A stretch of DNA of 64,000 nt. Source: Rosellinia necatrix. Lineage: Eukaryota; Ascomycota; Sordariomycetes; Xylariales; Xylariaceae. Numbering within the stretch: position 1 is the first letter of the stretch; every line of letters begins with the position of its first letter. Shown here piece after piece: positions 1 through 10,546 of the stretch. Both the position numbers and the translations under genes were made by a program. Location: assembly GCA_021209875.1 (NCBI GenBank), contig JAGYVD010000007.1, forward strand, positions 3,286,001-3,350,000, given 5' to 3'. The notes under the pieces were generated by a model that worked only from the letters and a program-made list of their open reading frames with translations, did not search any database and was not told the origin of the DNA.

Positions 1-657
1 GCGCCCCTGTCGGACGCGCGCAAGGTGCTCGAGGGCTGGGACCCGGTGGTGCAGAAGATCCTCGACAAGACGCCGTCGCCGCTGATCGACTGGAAGCTGG
101 TGTACCGGGACCCGCTGCCGACGTGGATCTCGGCGCGGCGGCGGATCGCGCTGATCGGGGACGCGGCGCACCCGTTCCTGCCGACGTCGATCCAGGGCGC
201 GTCGCAGGCCATGGAGGACGGCGCCACCATAGCCGTCTGCCTGTTCCGCTCCTCCATCGCCGCCGGTGGCGGTGGCGGTGGCGGTGGCGGTGGGGTGCAG
301 GAGGCGGTGGCGACGTTCGAGGCCATCCGCTACGAGCGCGTCCGCTCCGCCCAGAAGACGGGCGAGCAGACCCGCGACATCTGGCACAAGGCCGACTTCG
401 CCGCCGCCCGCGCGGACCCCCAGTCCCTGCGCCTGCGCCGCGAGGCCTGGCTGCTCGACTTCGACGCCGAGGCGTACGCCGAGGACAACTACGCGCGCAC
501 CGCCGCCGCCCTGCGCGCGAATCCCGACCGCGGCATCTTCGGGGATACTGAGCCCGGCAGGAGGCTGCACGTCCCCGAGGGCAAGGAAGGGTATCTCGAG
601 TACAACGAGAAGCCGGTTGAAGTTGCTAGGACCTCCGTGGAGGCTGTGGAGGTGTGA
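1..657 (+). CDS. FAD-dependent monooxygenase, C-terminal part (5' end outside window)
   Basis: The reading frame is open from base 1 and ends at TGA 655-657, so only about 218 C-terminal residues are present. The motif RIALIGDAAHPFLPTSIQGA is the second FAD-contacting (GD) motif of class A flavoprotein monooxygenases of the salicylate hydroxylase type, which use NAD(P)H and O2 to hydroxylate aromatic or polyketide-like substrates. It is followed by a QAMEDGA helix, as usual in the family. An unusual run of about ten glycines, encoded by a GGTGGC-type hexanucleotide repeat at about 264-294, interrupts the helix after the FAD motif. Base composition is very GC-rich. The substrate cannot be told from this fragment; kynurenine monooxygenase-like or secondary-metabolite hydroxylases remain possible. 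Confidence 0.85.
   Translation, partial: APLSDARKVLEGWDPVVQKILDKTPSPLIDWKLVYRDPLPTWISARRRIALIGDAAHPFLPTSIQGASQAMEDGATIAVCLFRSSIAAGGGGGGGGGGVQEAVATFEAIRYERVRSAQKTGEQTRDIWHKADFAAARADPQSLRLRREAWLLDFDAEAYAEDNYARTAAALRANPDRGIFGDTEPGRRLHVPEGKEGYLEYNEKPVEVARTSVEAVEV
264..295 (+). repeat. GGTGGC hexanucleotide repeat coding poly-Gly
   Basis: In-frame GGTGGC repeats encode about ten consecutive glycines inside the FAD monooxygenase. The unit is a multiple of three, so copy-number change would not break the frame. Confidence 0.85.
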
Positions 658-833
658 GGTCGGGTGGCTTGAAGTGTGTTTTTTTATATTATTAATGGCT
701 TTTACTGTCTTTTTTTAATTTCCCCCTTTTATCCTGGATATATCCCTTTCAACCGCAACGCTGTTGCGGGAGGCCCTTCCAATCTGTTGTATATACATAG
801 ATGAATAGAAGAGATATAGTAAGATATATAGTG

Positions 834-860
834 ATATATATATATATATATATATATATG
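834..860. repeat. (TA)n microsatellite
   Basis: About thirteen TA dinucleotides lie in the 3'-3' spacer between the convergent monooxygenase and the microprotein gene. A second TA run lies at about 1425-1447, upstream of the microprotein gene. Confidence 0.9.
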
Positions 861-914
861 AATGACCGAAGGATAGGGAAGGAAGTCGCCTCCCGGGCGA
901 GATTAGTGGGCGTG

Positions 915-1272
915 TCAATGTAGTAACCAAACAGCGAGCCAAGGCCACCCTAGAGCTAGACCCATACCCGGAAAGAAACTAGATAGCCATTGTATGTTAG
1001 CATTCATATGCTATTACTGAAGCTGTCGAGTGCCGTGTAGCAGACCCGACGTGTTATGAGCTTGCATGAAAAGGGGGGCAAGGATGTTGAACGTACAGCG
1101 CAAGAGTCTGGGCTCTCGTCCTGAAAATCCGTCCCCAGTCCGCGGGCGCCGTACCAGCGCTTCCGTTCGAGCTGGAGGAGAGGGCGCGGCGGAATAATAT
1201 CTGTTGCCGGAGAGGGGCCCTGAGAGCTTGCCTCGAGGCTAGACGGGCGGCTTGGATCGTAAGCGGCGACAT
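915..1272 (-). CDS. Small mitochondrial-type membrane protein, 79 aa, two exons
   Basis: Proposed join is exon 1 1272-1097 and exon 2 978-915 (complement). The donor is GTACGT, the branch-like GCTAAC lies 20-odd bases before the acceptor CTAG, and the reading frame closes cleanly at TGA 915-917 to give 79 residues. The N-terminus (MSPLTIQAARLASRQ...) is rich in Arg, Ser, Ala and Leu and lacks acidic residues, as expected of a mitochondrial presequence ending near RRALSSSS. The C-terminus, carried by the small second exon, is one hydrophobic segment (FFPGMGLALGWPWLAVWLLH). A single-pass inner-membrane protein or small respiratory-complex or assembly subunit is inferred; I do not recognise the family. 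The conventional open reading frame around exon 1 is longer upstream, but the Met at 1272 starts the targeting-like sequence. Confidence 0.6.
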
Positions 1273-4200
1273 TACGTGCTTCGGTTTTGAGGGCTGGATG
1301 GAGATGAGAGGAACCGGCGGGAGTGGAGTTGGTTTTTGGTACAGTTGAGGGGAGAGGAAAGGAGGAGAGGAGAAGAGAGGCTTGTATTCTCCCAACGTCC
1401 TTGATTGCTATGTTCTTATTAAGCGTATATATATATATATATATATGTATGATAAGGATTTGAGAGCTGTTCTACACAAGGTGGGTGGTAACCCTGATTT
1501 ATACCGTCTACGGGGGGAACTGTGTGTACGGCCGGATGCCACGATACTAGATGCAATACGTGCCTAGCTCCTCCCTTACAGAACGTTGCCGCGGATCCAA
1601 ACTGGCCTGACGCTTACCCGGGGTTTGTTCCTTTGGGGATTTGAACATACGATCGGATCCAGCCTTGTCAGATGAGTCCTTACGTTAAGGTACCCGATGA
1701 CCTGGGAGCGATGTGCTTGGCAGCCCCATGCATCCTCGGCTGAGCCTATGAAATGACACTTGATTATTTGACAGTTCGCGCCGCAGTGGAATTAGGTAAT
1801 CTTCAATTTGTGCAGGGTCGGGGGGTGAGGGCGTCTCTGTCGGCAGGGACCGGGCGCCCGCGGGCTTTGGAGGACGGCGAGACAGCGTTGAAGGGGGTCT
1901 TCAATTCCCCGGGTCATTCATGCATGGCCCATTGCCCTCTCAAAGGCGTCTTACTTTCTGTCGGGAAAATGCACGACGTCGCGGGTCGGCCTAAGCGAGG
2001 AGAGTTTGGTTTCGCTACCGGGGATTTGTCGCGCGGGCGCGAACCAGCTGGGAATACGTAGTTGTATGTGCATACATGCATACATAACATGCACGCATAA
2101 CATGCACACATAACTGGCATGCATACACTACACTACACTACATAGCCGGTCAATGAGGGGTTCTCGGCTTTGTCGTGTGGTACGATATGACATGGTGTGA
2201 CTTGCAAAGTGACCTGATGGCATGCCGAGGGAGTGGGTCTCTGCTCGGGAAGTACTGCGGGCCTCCTCTCGCCCAACTTTACTTATCATGCTGATTCGCA
2301 GTCCAAAGTTCAGTTGGGTTGCGAAAAGTGCAATTCAAAACTGCATCAGTCATGTAGGTCCATTATAATGAACGAACACCTCTCCTCCCCCCTCCCCCCT
2401 TCTAGTGCCTTGAGATGCCTCGTTAGTCTTTTTCATTTTCATTTATTCAAATTTTTTTTTCTTCGTTTTTTCCCTTTTCCCCTTATGTCAAGTTGGGGAC
2501 GGATAGGAGGCCGGCTATTGCGCAAAGATTTGGTCACTCACGTTCCGACTCTCACTAGTAGTTGTTGACGTTGCTCGATCGACGAGCTGTGGTTGCGCTC
2601 AACCACAATGCTCCCCCAATGTTACCGGCGCATCTCCTTTTCGTCAATCCGCATAGAGATTTCCCGACGAATAGAAAACCCCGTTCCAGGCAGTGTTTCA
2701 TTCAAGCACGGGGCGGTGCTCATTCATTCGTCGGGAGAAGAGGGGGAGCGATAGCCTTGGAGGCTGTTGTTCACCGCTTGTCTGCCCTCGAGTTCGTCGG
2801 TGTGGGCGAAGAGTGAGAGAATTGTCTTGTCGTGGTGATCGCTTATGATGCCCGAAGGAATATTGCTTGCATTGGTTATGCAGCTTGGCTGCCACCTGCC
2901 TACCAAGTCTATGATGATCCTTCGCCATCTAATTCGGACGATCCAGAGTAGTTGGTGTTGCTGACGCCGAGGTGAGGACATGGCATTCTTATCTCTGGCA
3001 CTGGGTAGCCAGTTTAAGTTTAGGGGCGCGAGGTCTCCCGATGCGGTCTCCATTCCATGGATATTTGGGTAATTTTAACCCCTTGATTTTGTCAATAAAG
3101 CATTCGATTTGCCCCGGCAGAAAGACTTTAGGGGGGTCGAGAGGGCGCAATTAAAGGCGAAGAGAAACAAGGGTCGACCGCAAAACGTATTAACTAACCA
3201 TATCTAGAAGAAAAAAGAACGTGCGTTACGCTCTATCCAATTCTTTATTTATTTATTCACATTATTTCTTACTTTGGCATTTAAGTAAATTTTATAGGGT
3301 TCAGTTCTGCACTTGTTTTCTGCACCGGCTATTTGTGGAGATTCCGAGGTGGCCTGCTCTTGTGACACGAGCCTAAGTGGGGGCCAAGGACGGGAGGGCA
3401 GAGATTGGACACGTTTGGTCCACTTCTGCCTAAGAGCGGCTACTTAGAAGCACTTGGGGGCATCGGTAAGCAAATAATCCGGTGCCGTAGAGAGAATATT
3501 CTCTCCTTTTGTGTAGGTAAGCAGCAGCGCTAGGAAAGAGCGAAGGTGGGGAGCTGAGTACGAAGGTACCTTTGTGGGATACTAAGGTAGGTTAGATGTT
3601 AGATGCCTGAAATGGGAAGCAGGCACGGGCCAGCGCCCGCCGTGCTAGCCCACAACTGGATGACTTCTTGGGCTACCCAGAATCGGTTCTCGTTTCATAG
3701 TGCTACCTATAGGCTGCCTGCCCCATACGCTATGGCTGCGCTTGCCTTTCCGTGCCTTGTCTTATCACCGTAATAATTCACACGCGCCGGCCACGTTTTT
3801 CTTTTTTTCTTTTTCTGTTTCGTTTTTCCTGGCCCTTCCTGCTGCACCGTTGTACTCATGATACTCTGCTGGTGTTGTTGAACCTCGCCGCTCACGATTC
3901 CGGCTCATTCCATCGTGCCTCTCACGCCTGGATTCACGCCTTCCCGTCCCCATCCCGTGCCGTGACAGGCCAAGCCAAGTAAACGATCGGCGACCAGAGA
4001 GGGGCCTGTCCACGCGCCTCCATCAAAGTCCATACCTAGGGAGCCGCCCGTGCAAGGCTGCGTGTCACGAACCGCCATCACGAAGGACAAGAACAAGACC
4101 ACCCAAATATGGCATGAGAGTTGATGCCTCTTCCGATGTCCCCAGGTATGTGAGATTGGTATTGGATTTCTATATATATTCTATTTTCTATTTTCTTCGA

Positions 4201-5094
4201 CTTCCATCCCCTTTAGCCCCTGTTCTGCTGGCCGAGTCGATGATGAGCGCAAGGTAAAAGGTCCGACTGCACAGTGGAGCTTCTGGTTTTGAATCGTGGG
4301 CTCGCCGTAACCAGCCGAGTGAGCGTTGCGCAAGCAACGCGTCTTATGTTTTCGTCCTCACCAAGGTATCTCCCTCCCGATACATTTGGCAATAGGAAAC
4401 AAGACAAAATTCAAAAGCAGAGCATCTGCCTATGCTGCTACATGGAGCTACGCCTTGTTTTTGTTCCGCCACCAAGGTAGAGCCAAAGGCTGCGGCGAAG
4501 AGACCAATTCTCTCACCCAGCTGGTTGAGTTTTGCGATTCAAAGCCGCTGTTTCCCAGCAGAATGAGGTTCAAATTAACAAACTGAAAAGACCTGAGACC
4601 GGCCAAGCAGATCTTGCCATGCAATGTTATTCCCCTGTAAAACCGAAGCTGTCGATATTGCAGCTAACCCTAATTATATTCCAGGGTTAGCACACATACT
4701 GATGCAGAATCAGTCGAACATCGACTATTTAATTCGTCCAAGACGATCATCACAAATAACCATTTCCCATCATTTTTGAGCCACCACGGCGGGTGATTGC
4801 CATCCTGAGGTGTAGGTAATAACTGTCTGGCCCCAGTAGCACGGTCCCCTCTTCTATGTTTCCGGCTCCCCCTCCTCTCTCCTCGGTAGGGGACCGCACC
4901 AATTTGTGGTTTCGCCTTTGTGGAGGTAAATCTGTCATGCAACACAATATATATAAATACCGTTGTTCATGCTTACTCAACTATTACTCGACAGTACCTA
5001 ACAGGTGAAAGGTTGGAGACCATGACGGTCTGTTTGAAACGCCATATCCACAAACAGGACATTTGCCGATCGCACGAACGCGGTTCAAATCTGG
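1273..5094. other. Intergenic region, no supported gene
   Basis: About 3.8 kb without a convincing gene. It holds a TA run (about 1425-1447), a CATACATG/CACTACA low-complexity stretch (about 2069-2141), pyrimidine tracts near 2385-2480 and 3797-3835, and scattered short open frames without codon bias or family similarity. It contains the promoters of the divergent microprotein (-) and the 697-aa gene (+). Confidence 0.6.
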
Positions 5095-7188
5095 ATGAAT
5101 GGCCTGGCGCACAATCAGCTCCCAAGTCAGCCCCCGGCTGCAGTTGAGGTGTCACGAAAAAATTCGAGGAAACCAAGCACACAATTTCCGAGCATGGATC
5201 CACATCAGCACCGGAGATGTAAATGGGACGGATGCCGTTCATATGAGGTGGCGCTTGAAGGTGCATATTGTCAAGAGCACAAGAGACAGTACCACCAAGT
5301 TCACCCGCCGCAGTCGGCTGGGACCCGGGTATTTCTTGGTTCCTCGTCCGGTCCAGCATTGGATCCTATAAGTGCATTTAAAACCCGAGGAAGTGGGAAC
5401 GTTTCGCCAAATAGCGTCTCATTCCCCGGGCCTCCGTCGCCTCAGAATGGAAAAAAGCAACTTCCCGATAAACACACTGCACGAAAAAGCGCTAAACAAC
5501 CGCCGATTACTGGGCAGTCTAATATGTCGTATGTGCGAAGGCCATCTATAGACGCGCTACCTGCGAATCCGCGACCAGCAAAGAGACAACGCCTAACGGG
5601 TATGCCAAACGTACCAGAGTTATGTTCAAGATCAGACAGTCCCCCGTTCTCTGAAAATGGCATCCCTCAACCGTCCACAAGAGGTATGTTCAGACAGCCC
5701 GAAGAGAGAACTTATAAACTTAGTGCAGTAGACGATTTTGCACTGCGGCCTAAGAAGAAAGAGACCACAACTGAGTCGGTAAAGCCGAAGGCACATACCG
5801 ATCAGCGGTCACCACATCGAGGAGAAGGTCATCGCAACAACTCAAGCCGACAAACGCCGCCTTCAAGCAAGCCGCCCTCAAGCACCAATTCCGACGGGAA
5901 CAATAGACCTGGGTCTTTTGCGATAGGTACTATGATGGTTAATGGTCTTGAGCCGTTACCGGACCCTCAGCGACCAGCCTTCACCAGACCTCGCGTCCCT
6001 AATGGCATAGCAGACAGCCATCACAAATCTCGGATGCCTTCTGAAGGGACACTTGATTTGCCCCATGGAAAAAAAGATGTGGCATTGGATGATAGGCGAC
6101 GCTGGGAGGAGTCACGGCAACGACAACCAGACGGTGCTCCCCAGCCCCAGCAAAGACTCGTTGTCGACCAAGGCTTAAGGGATTTGCATGTTCAAGATTC
6201 TCCACAGAACATAGCCTCAAGCGCCCCCTCTATAAAACCCAATTTAAACCCGGCACAAGGGGTATCTTTCCAGCCACCACCACCCAATAGACAAACAAAT
6301 ATACCAAATTTCAGCAAGCCTTTGGGGCCCGCGCGCAAGGATTCCACATACCAACAAAGCATCCCACCCACCAGGGGGCATCAGCTTCCGAATGGAACCC
6401 GTCAACTTCCCCCTGATAGGAAAATCTCGACGCCAATTGGTTCAAATCGGGGGCCTTCAGAGACAGAAGGAATTACGACGAAGGAACCCACCGAACCAGC
6501 GGCTCCTCAGCCTCAAATAGCCGGAACCATACCACACCCATTGAGTGGAACGCAACCGTCTGCACCAAGTGTCGAACATCTACCTGTCCCCGAAAAGGTT
6601 GGCCAGCCGTCAGCCCCCATGAATAGCCAGGGCCCTTTGTCGGCCTTGTTAGGGGGGCGGAAATGGGGTAAGATGTCTCCTGAGGAACGGCGGCTTTTCT
6701 GGGTCTCGCAACATGACCCAACGGAGTTCGACAATCAGATCTACAGCGAGAATAATCGACCATTTCGACCTGGCGATGCTTTGTTCGGAGTCGTTGATAA
6801 TATACGACCCACACGCCCTGCAACCCACTTTGCTTATATCGACCCGCGAACTCACTACTCTCACCAATACCCCGATCAGTGGTACCAACGAAAACAAGAG
6901 GAGATTTTGGCCCGCGGCAACAGAAAAGTAGAGCTCGGTGAGATAATCAAGCGAGCAGTCCGCCGGAGGCAATCGGCCTCAAATTCCGATCCGCAACAGA
7001 ATACCCTGCCACAGTATGTGCGAAACAATCCAACGTGGGTTGCAGCGGTTAAAGTTCTAGACGGATTTGCTTCCCAAGCCAAGAACAAGGATGTAAACAC
7101 CCACCGACGAGAGGGCATCCATAAAGGCAAGGCAAAGCGGACTACGGATGTTGAGCGCGATTCAGATGCGGATATAGAGTCAAGTTGA
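5095..7188 (+). CDS. Unknown 697-aa protein with short N-terminal Cys/His motif, mostly disordered
   Basis: Single uninterrupted frame of 697 residues. Near residues 42-62 there is a compact Cys/His cluster, CKWDGC-x13-CQEH, that could bind one zinc ion. Residues about 80-510 are low-complexity, rich in Pro, Ser, Gln, Arg and Asn, and probably disordered. Residues about 510-640 look folded, with a conserved-looking block GRKWGKMSPEERRLFWVSQH followed by Trp/Tyr-rich sequence (YPDQWYQRKQEEILARG). The C-terminus is basic then acidic (KRTTDVERDSDADIESS), suggesting a nuclear protein. The first Met is at 5095; a Met at 5194, just before the Cys/His motif, is an alternative start. I recognise no family and assign no function. 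Confidence 0.75.
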   Translation: MNGLAHNQLPSQPPAAVEVSRKNSRKPSTQFPSMDPHQHRRCKWDGCRSYEVALEGAYCQEHKRQYHQVHPPQSAGTRVFLGSSSGPALDPISAFKTRGSGNVSPNSVSFPGPPSPQNGKKQLPDKHTARKSAKQPPITGQSNMSYVRRPSIDALPANPRPAKRQRLTGMPNVPELCSRSDSPPFSENGIPQPSTRGMFRQPEERTYKLSAVDDFALRPKKKETTTESVKPKAHTDQRSPHRGEGHRNNSSRQTPPSSKPPSSTNSDGNNRPGSFAIGTMMVNGLEPLPDPQRPAFTRPRVPNGIADSHHKSRMPSEGTLDLPHGKKDVALDDRRRWEESRQRQPDGAPQPQQRLVVDQGLRDLHVQDSPQNIASSAPSIKPNLNPAQGVSFQPPPPNRQTNIPNFSKPLGPARKDSTYQQSIPPTRGHQLPNGTRQLPPDRKISTPIGSNRGPSETEGITTKEPTEPAAPQPQIAGTIPHPLSGTQPSAPSVEHLPVPEKVGQPSAPMNSQGPLSALLGGRKWGKMSPEERRLFWVSQHDPTEFDNQIYSENNRPFRPGDALFGVVDNIRPTRPATHFAYIDPRTHYSHQYPDQWYQRKQEEILARGNRKVELGEIIKRAVRRRQSASNSDPQQNTLPQYVRNNPTWVAAVKVLDGFASQAKNKDVNTHRREGIHKGKAKRTTDVERDSDADIESS

Positions 7189-8025
7189 CAGTCGAAAGAT
7201 ACCCAAGTTGCCCACCCACAACACTTAAAATTCACCAACCGATGTTTTTAGCCTGTCATTTATTTTAATTTGCAACTCGCACACGCAATCCGTGGATTCA
7301 CTTCAAGGCAGACCGATACGTCTCTTCACGTCTTCACGGCTTCTATATACCCCTCCAGCATCAGTGGCGTCTATCACTGTCTCTTTTTTCTCTCTCGCAA
7401 ACCTAGGCGTTATATTCAAGGGTTGAATGCACTTCCTTGAGACATATTAGGAAGGATGGATATATGAATGGATGGATAAAGGAAGGATGGAAGGAATGAA
7501 AGATTAATGCATACAAGACGGATCAGGGCGGCAATTACGCACAGGACACTTTAGAGGAAATACGGATGGAAAATGAGCATTGAACAAACCGATAAAGTTT
7601 GTATATGCAGGGCTTACGCCTACGACTTATTGGATAGGGAATCAAGTAACCGGGATCTAAGGATCCACAGCATGAAGATGCGGCCTCTAGAGAGTAAATA
7701 CAATCTCTTTCATAACATTCACAATCTCAACATTAATATTCATTTCCCGCTAAATACTCATTTATTCAAATATTTTCATTCCCTTATGGGGTGCCTATAC
7801 TACAATACTCTCGGCAACACATGAACCCGTTTCGATAGCTTTTTATCCGCCCGTGTTTCTCTAATTTTCTTTGTTTTTAATTTTTTTTTTTTCCTGAACC
7901 CTCATGCTTCTCTCTCTCTCTCCCCCTCTCTCTCTTGCTCGCTCCCCCTCTAGGTAGCCCACACACGACATTGGGAAACACATTTGAAAAAAAATTTTAA
8001 TTTCTCGAGGTAAAATTTTCATGAT
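7189..8025. other. Intergenic 3'-3' spacer with simple repeats
   Basis: Convergent spacer between the 697-aa gene and aconitase. It contains a degenerate GGAT/GGAAGGAT stretch (about 7452-7500) and a CT-rich tract (about 7908-7952) that lies just beyond the aconitase stop. No gene seen. Confidence 0.7.
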
Positions 8026-10546
8026 CTATTTTCGAGACAGCAGGTTCAGGGCGCTGCCGGCGAGGATGAAGGCGGCCTGGTCGCGGGAGACGGCGTGGCG
8101 CGTGGGGATGGTGACGACGCGGCCGGTGCGGGCGCTGGTGACGCGGAGGGCGACGTCGCCGTTGCCGCCGGCGCGGAGCATGTCGAGGAGGCCGACGGTG
8201 TCGACGGCGTCGGCGGCGTGGATGCGGTCGTAGTCGGCCTCGTCGGCGAAGGTGAGGGGGACGACGCCCTGCTTCTTGAGGTTGGTCTCGTGGATGCGGG
8301 CGAGGCTCTTGGCGAGGACGACGCGGGCGCCGAGGTAGCGGGGCTGGAGGGCGGCGTGCTCGCGGGCGCTGCCCTCGCCGTAGTTGTGCTCGGCGACGAC
8401 GAGCCAGGGGACGCCGGCGTCGCGCCAGCGGCGGGCGAGGTCGGGGATGGCGTGGCGGCGGCCGTCGAGGTCGTAGGCGGCGTTGACCTCGCCCGTGGCG
8501 GCGTTGGTGGCCGTGTTGAGCGTGTTGGCGCTGATGTTGGGCAGGTGGCCCTTGTACTTGAGCCAGGGCCCGGCGGCGGAGATGGTGTCGGTCGTGCACT
8601 TGCCGGCCACCTTGACGAGGACGCGCAGGCCGGTCAGCTCCGAGGGCGGGAAGGGGTCGAACGGCTCGAGCAGGGCGAGCCGCGCCGAGGCCGGCGAGAT
8701 GGCGACCTCGACGGAGGGGTCCGGGGCCGACAGCACGGGCCGGAACTCGGGGCGCGCCGCCTCGAAGGGCCGCGCCGGGATCTCCTTGCCGGAGGGCGGC
8801 GCGAAGCGGAACTCCGCCCCCGACGCCGCCCGCAGCGAGTCCGTCATGGGGTTGAAGGTCGTGGTGCCCGCGAACGTCATGGCGGTGACGATCTCGGGCG
8901 ACGCCAGGAAGTTCATCGTGTCTAGGTTGCCGTCGTTGCGGCCCCGGAAGTTGCGGTTATACGACGTGAGGATGGCGTTCGACGTGCCCTTCTCGACGCC
9001 GTCCTGGCGTTTCCACTGCCCAATGCATGGGCCGCAAGCGTTCGAGAGCACGGTGCCACCGGCCGCCTTGAACGTTTCGAGCGGTCCGTCGCGTCGCAGA
9101 GTCTCCCTAATCTGGTCACTCCCGGGGGTGATGTAGAAATCTGATGCCGGCTTCACGCCGGCTTCTAAAGCCTCGCGTACCATGCCCTCCACGCGGGTCA
9201 TATCTTCGTAGGAGCTGTTCGTGCAACTGCCAATGAGACCAGCAGAAAGCTTTTCAGGCCAGCCCTCCTCCTGCACGGTTTTTTTGAACTGCGATAGGGG
9301 GGTGGAGAGGTCAGGGGTGAAGGGGCCGTTGATGTGGGGTTCCAGTGTCGCTAAGTCGATGGTGATGATTTCGTCGTATTTGGCGTCTACGTCGGCCTTC
9401 AGCGTGACAATGTCGGAGAATTTCTTTGCTTCGGCAGCCACGTCGTGCCTGTGGGTAGACTCGAGATACCGCACATGAGCCGGGCTGAATGGGAATATCG
9501 AGGTTGTTGCACCAACTTCGGCACCCATATTGCAGACTGTTGCCATGCCTGTACAGCTCAGCGTTTCGACACCAGGTCCGAAGTACTCTATAATATAACC
9601 CGTCCCGCCTCGGACCGTCAATTGCCCGGCGAGATTTAGGATGATGTCCTTGGGCGAGGCCCAGCCGTTGAGTTTGTTGATTAGCTTCACGCCGAGGATG
9701 CGTGGTGCCTTCAGTTCCCACGGCGCACCGACTAGCGCTTCCACGGCGTCAGCGCCGCCGACACCGATAGCTATTGTCGATAAACCACCAGCGTTGGGCG
9801 TGTGGCTATCGGTACCCAGCATCATAAGACCGGGAGCAGCGTAATTTTCGAGTACGCTCTGGTGGATGATGCCAGCACCCGGTGGCCAAAACTCTATGCC
9901 GTACTTCTTGCTGGCAGACGCTAGGAAATCGAAAACCTCCTGATTCATCTTGATGCCGGATTCCAGATCGGATCGCGCACCGTGTTCGCCGACGATGAGA
10001 TGGTCGCAGTGGATACTTGCGGGAATAGCAGTCGTGGGAAGTTTGCAGGTCATGAACTGCAGGAGAGCCATCTGGGCCGAAGCATCCTGCATGGCGACAC
10101 GATCAGGCTTGAGCTTCAGATTCGCCGTGCCCCGGATCTGGCGTCCACCGTTTGTGTTGGTCATCAGCGACTCCTCTACATTGTCCAGGTGGCTGAAGAG
10201 GATCTTCTCAGCCAGGGTGAGAGCACTGCCCCTCCCGAGCACCTCCTTGACTGTTTCATAGTTCTTGATGAGCTTCAAATAGGGCGGGATGCGTGGGTTC
10301 GAAGTGTCGAATGCAGGAGTGGCAAACGACCGAGGGCGTGCGATGTCCCCTGGTCGACTTCGCGCTACGAATTGCTAGAGAGGCGCGCGCAAAGAGAGGG
10401 ATAGTTAGCTTGGGGTACTTAGGGACGGATCATTGCGAGGATCGGACTATTAATTAATTGATATATAGAGAACTTCTGGATTGAACAAGACAGAGACTCA
10501 CCCGAAGACTCGCGCCTCGACGGCCCGCAATCTCAATCACCCTCAT
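8026..10546 (-). CDS. ACO2: Mitochondrial aconitase family, Aco2 type (aconitate/homocitrate dehydratase)
   Basis: Two exons on the complement: 10546-10502 and 10374-8026, 797 residues. The intron has GTGAGT, a CTAAC branch site and CTAG; exon 1 encodes MRVIEIAGRRGASLR, which with the start of exon 2 (QFVARSRPG...RSFATPAF) forms an Arg-rich mitochondrial presequence. Without exon 1 no ATG begins the conserved region. The aconitase domain carries the three Fe-S ligands in GSCTNSS (about residue 398) and NACGPCIGQW (about 459 and 462), and the C-terminal swivel domain follows. The block KPDRVAMQDASAQMALLQFM and GYIIEYFGPG match yeast Aco2, which dehydrates homocitrate in lysine synthesis, better than Aco1; this assignment is from memory of the family. 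GC content rises sharply in the 3' 900 bases. Confidence 0.88.

Noticed and set aside
1753..2061. 102-codon plus-strand frame
   Set aside because: No motif, no codon bias and no splice context.
5070..5092. GGTTCAAATC resembling a tRNA B box
   Set aside because: No A box and no cloverleaf stems can be drawn upstream.
8095..8925. Plus-strand open frames of 200-276 codons rich in Gly/Val/Asp
   Set aside because: Antisense shadows created by the GC-rich 3' part of aconitase.
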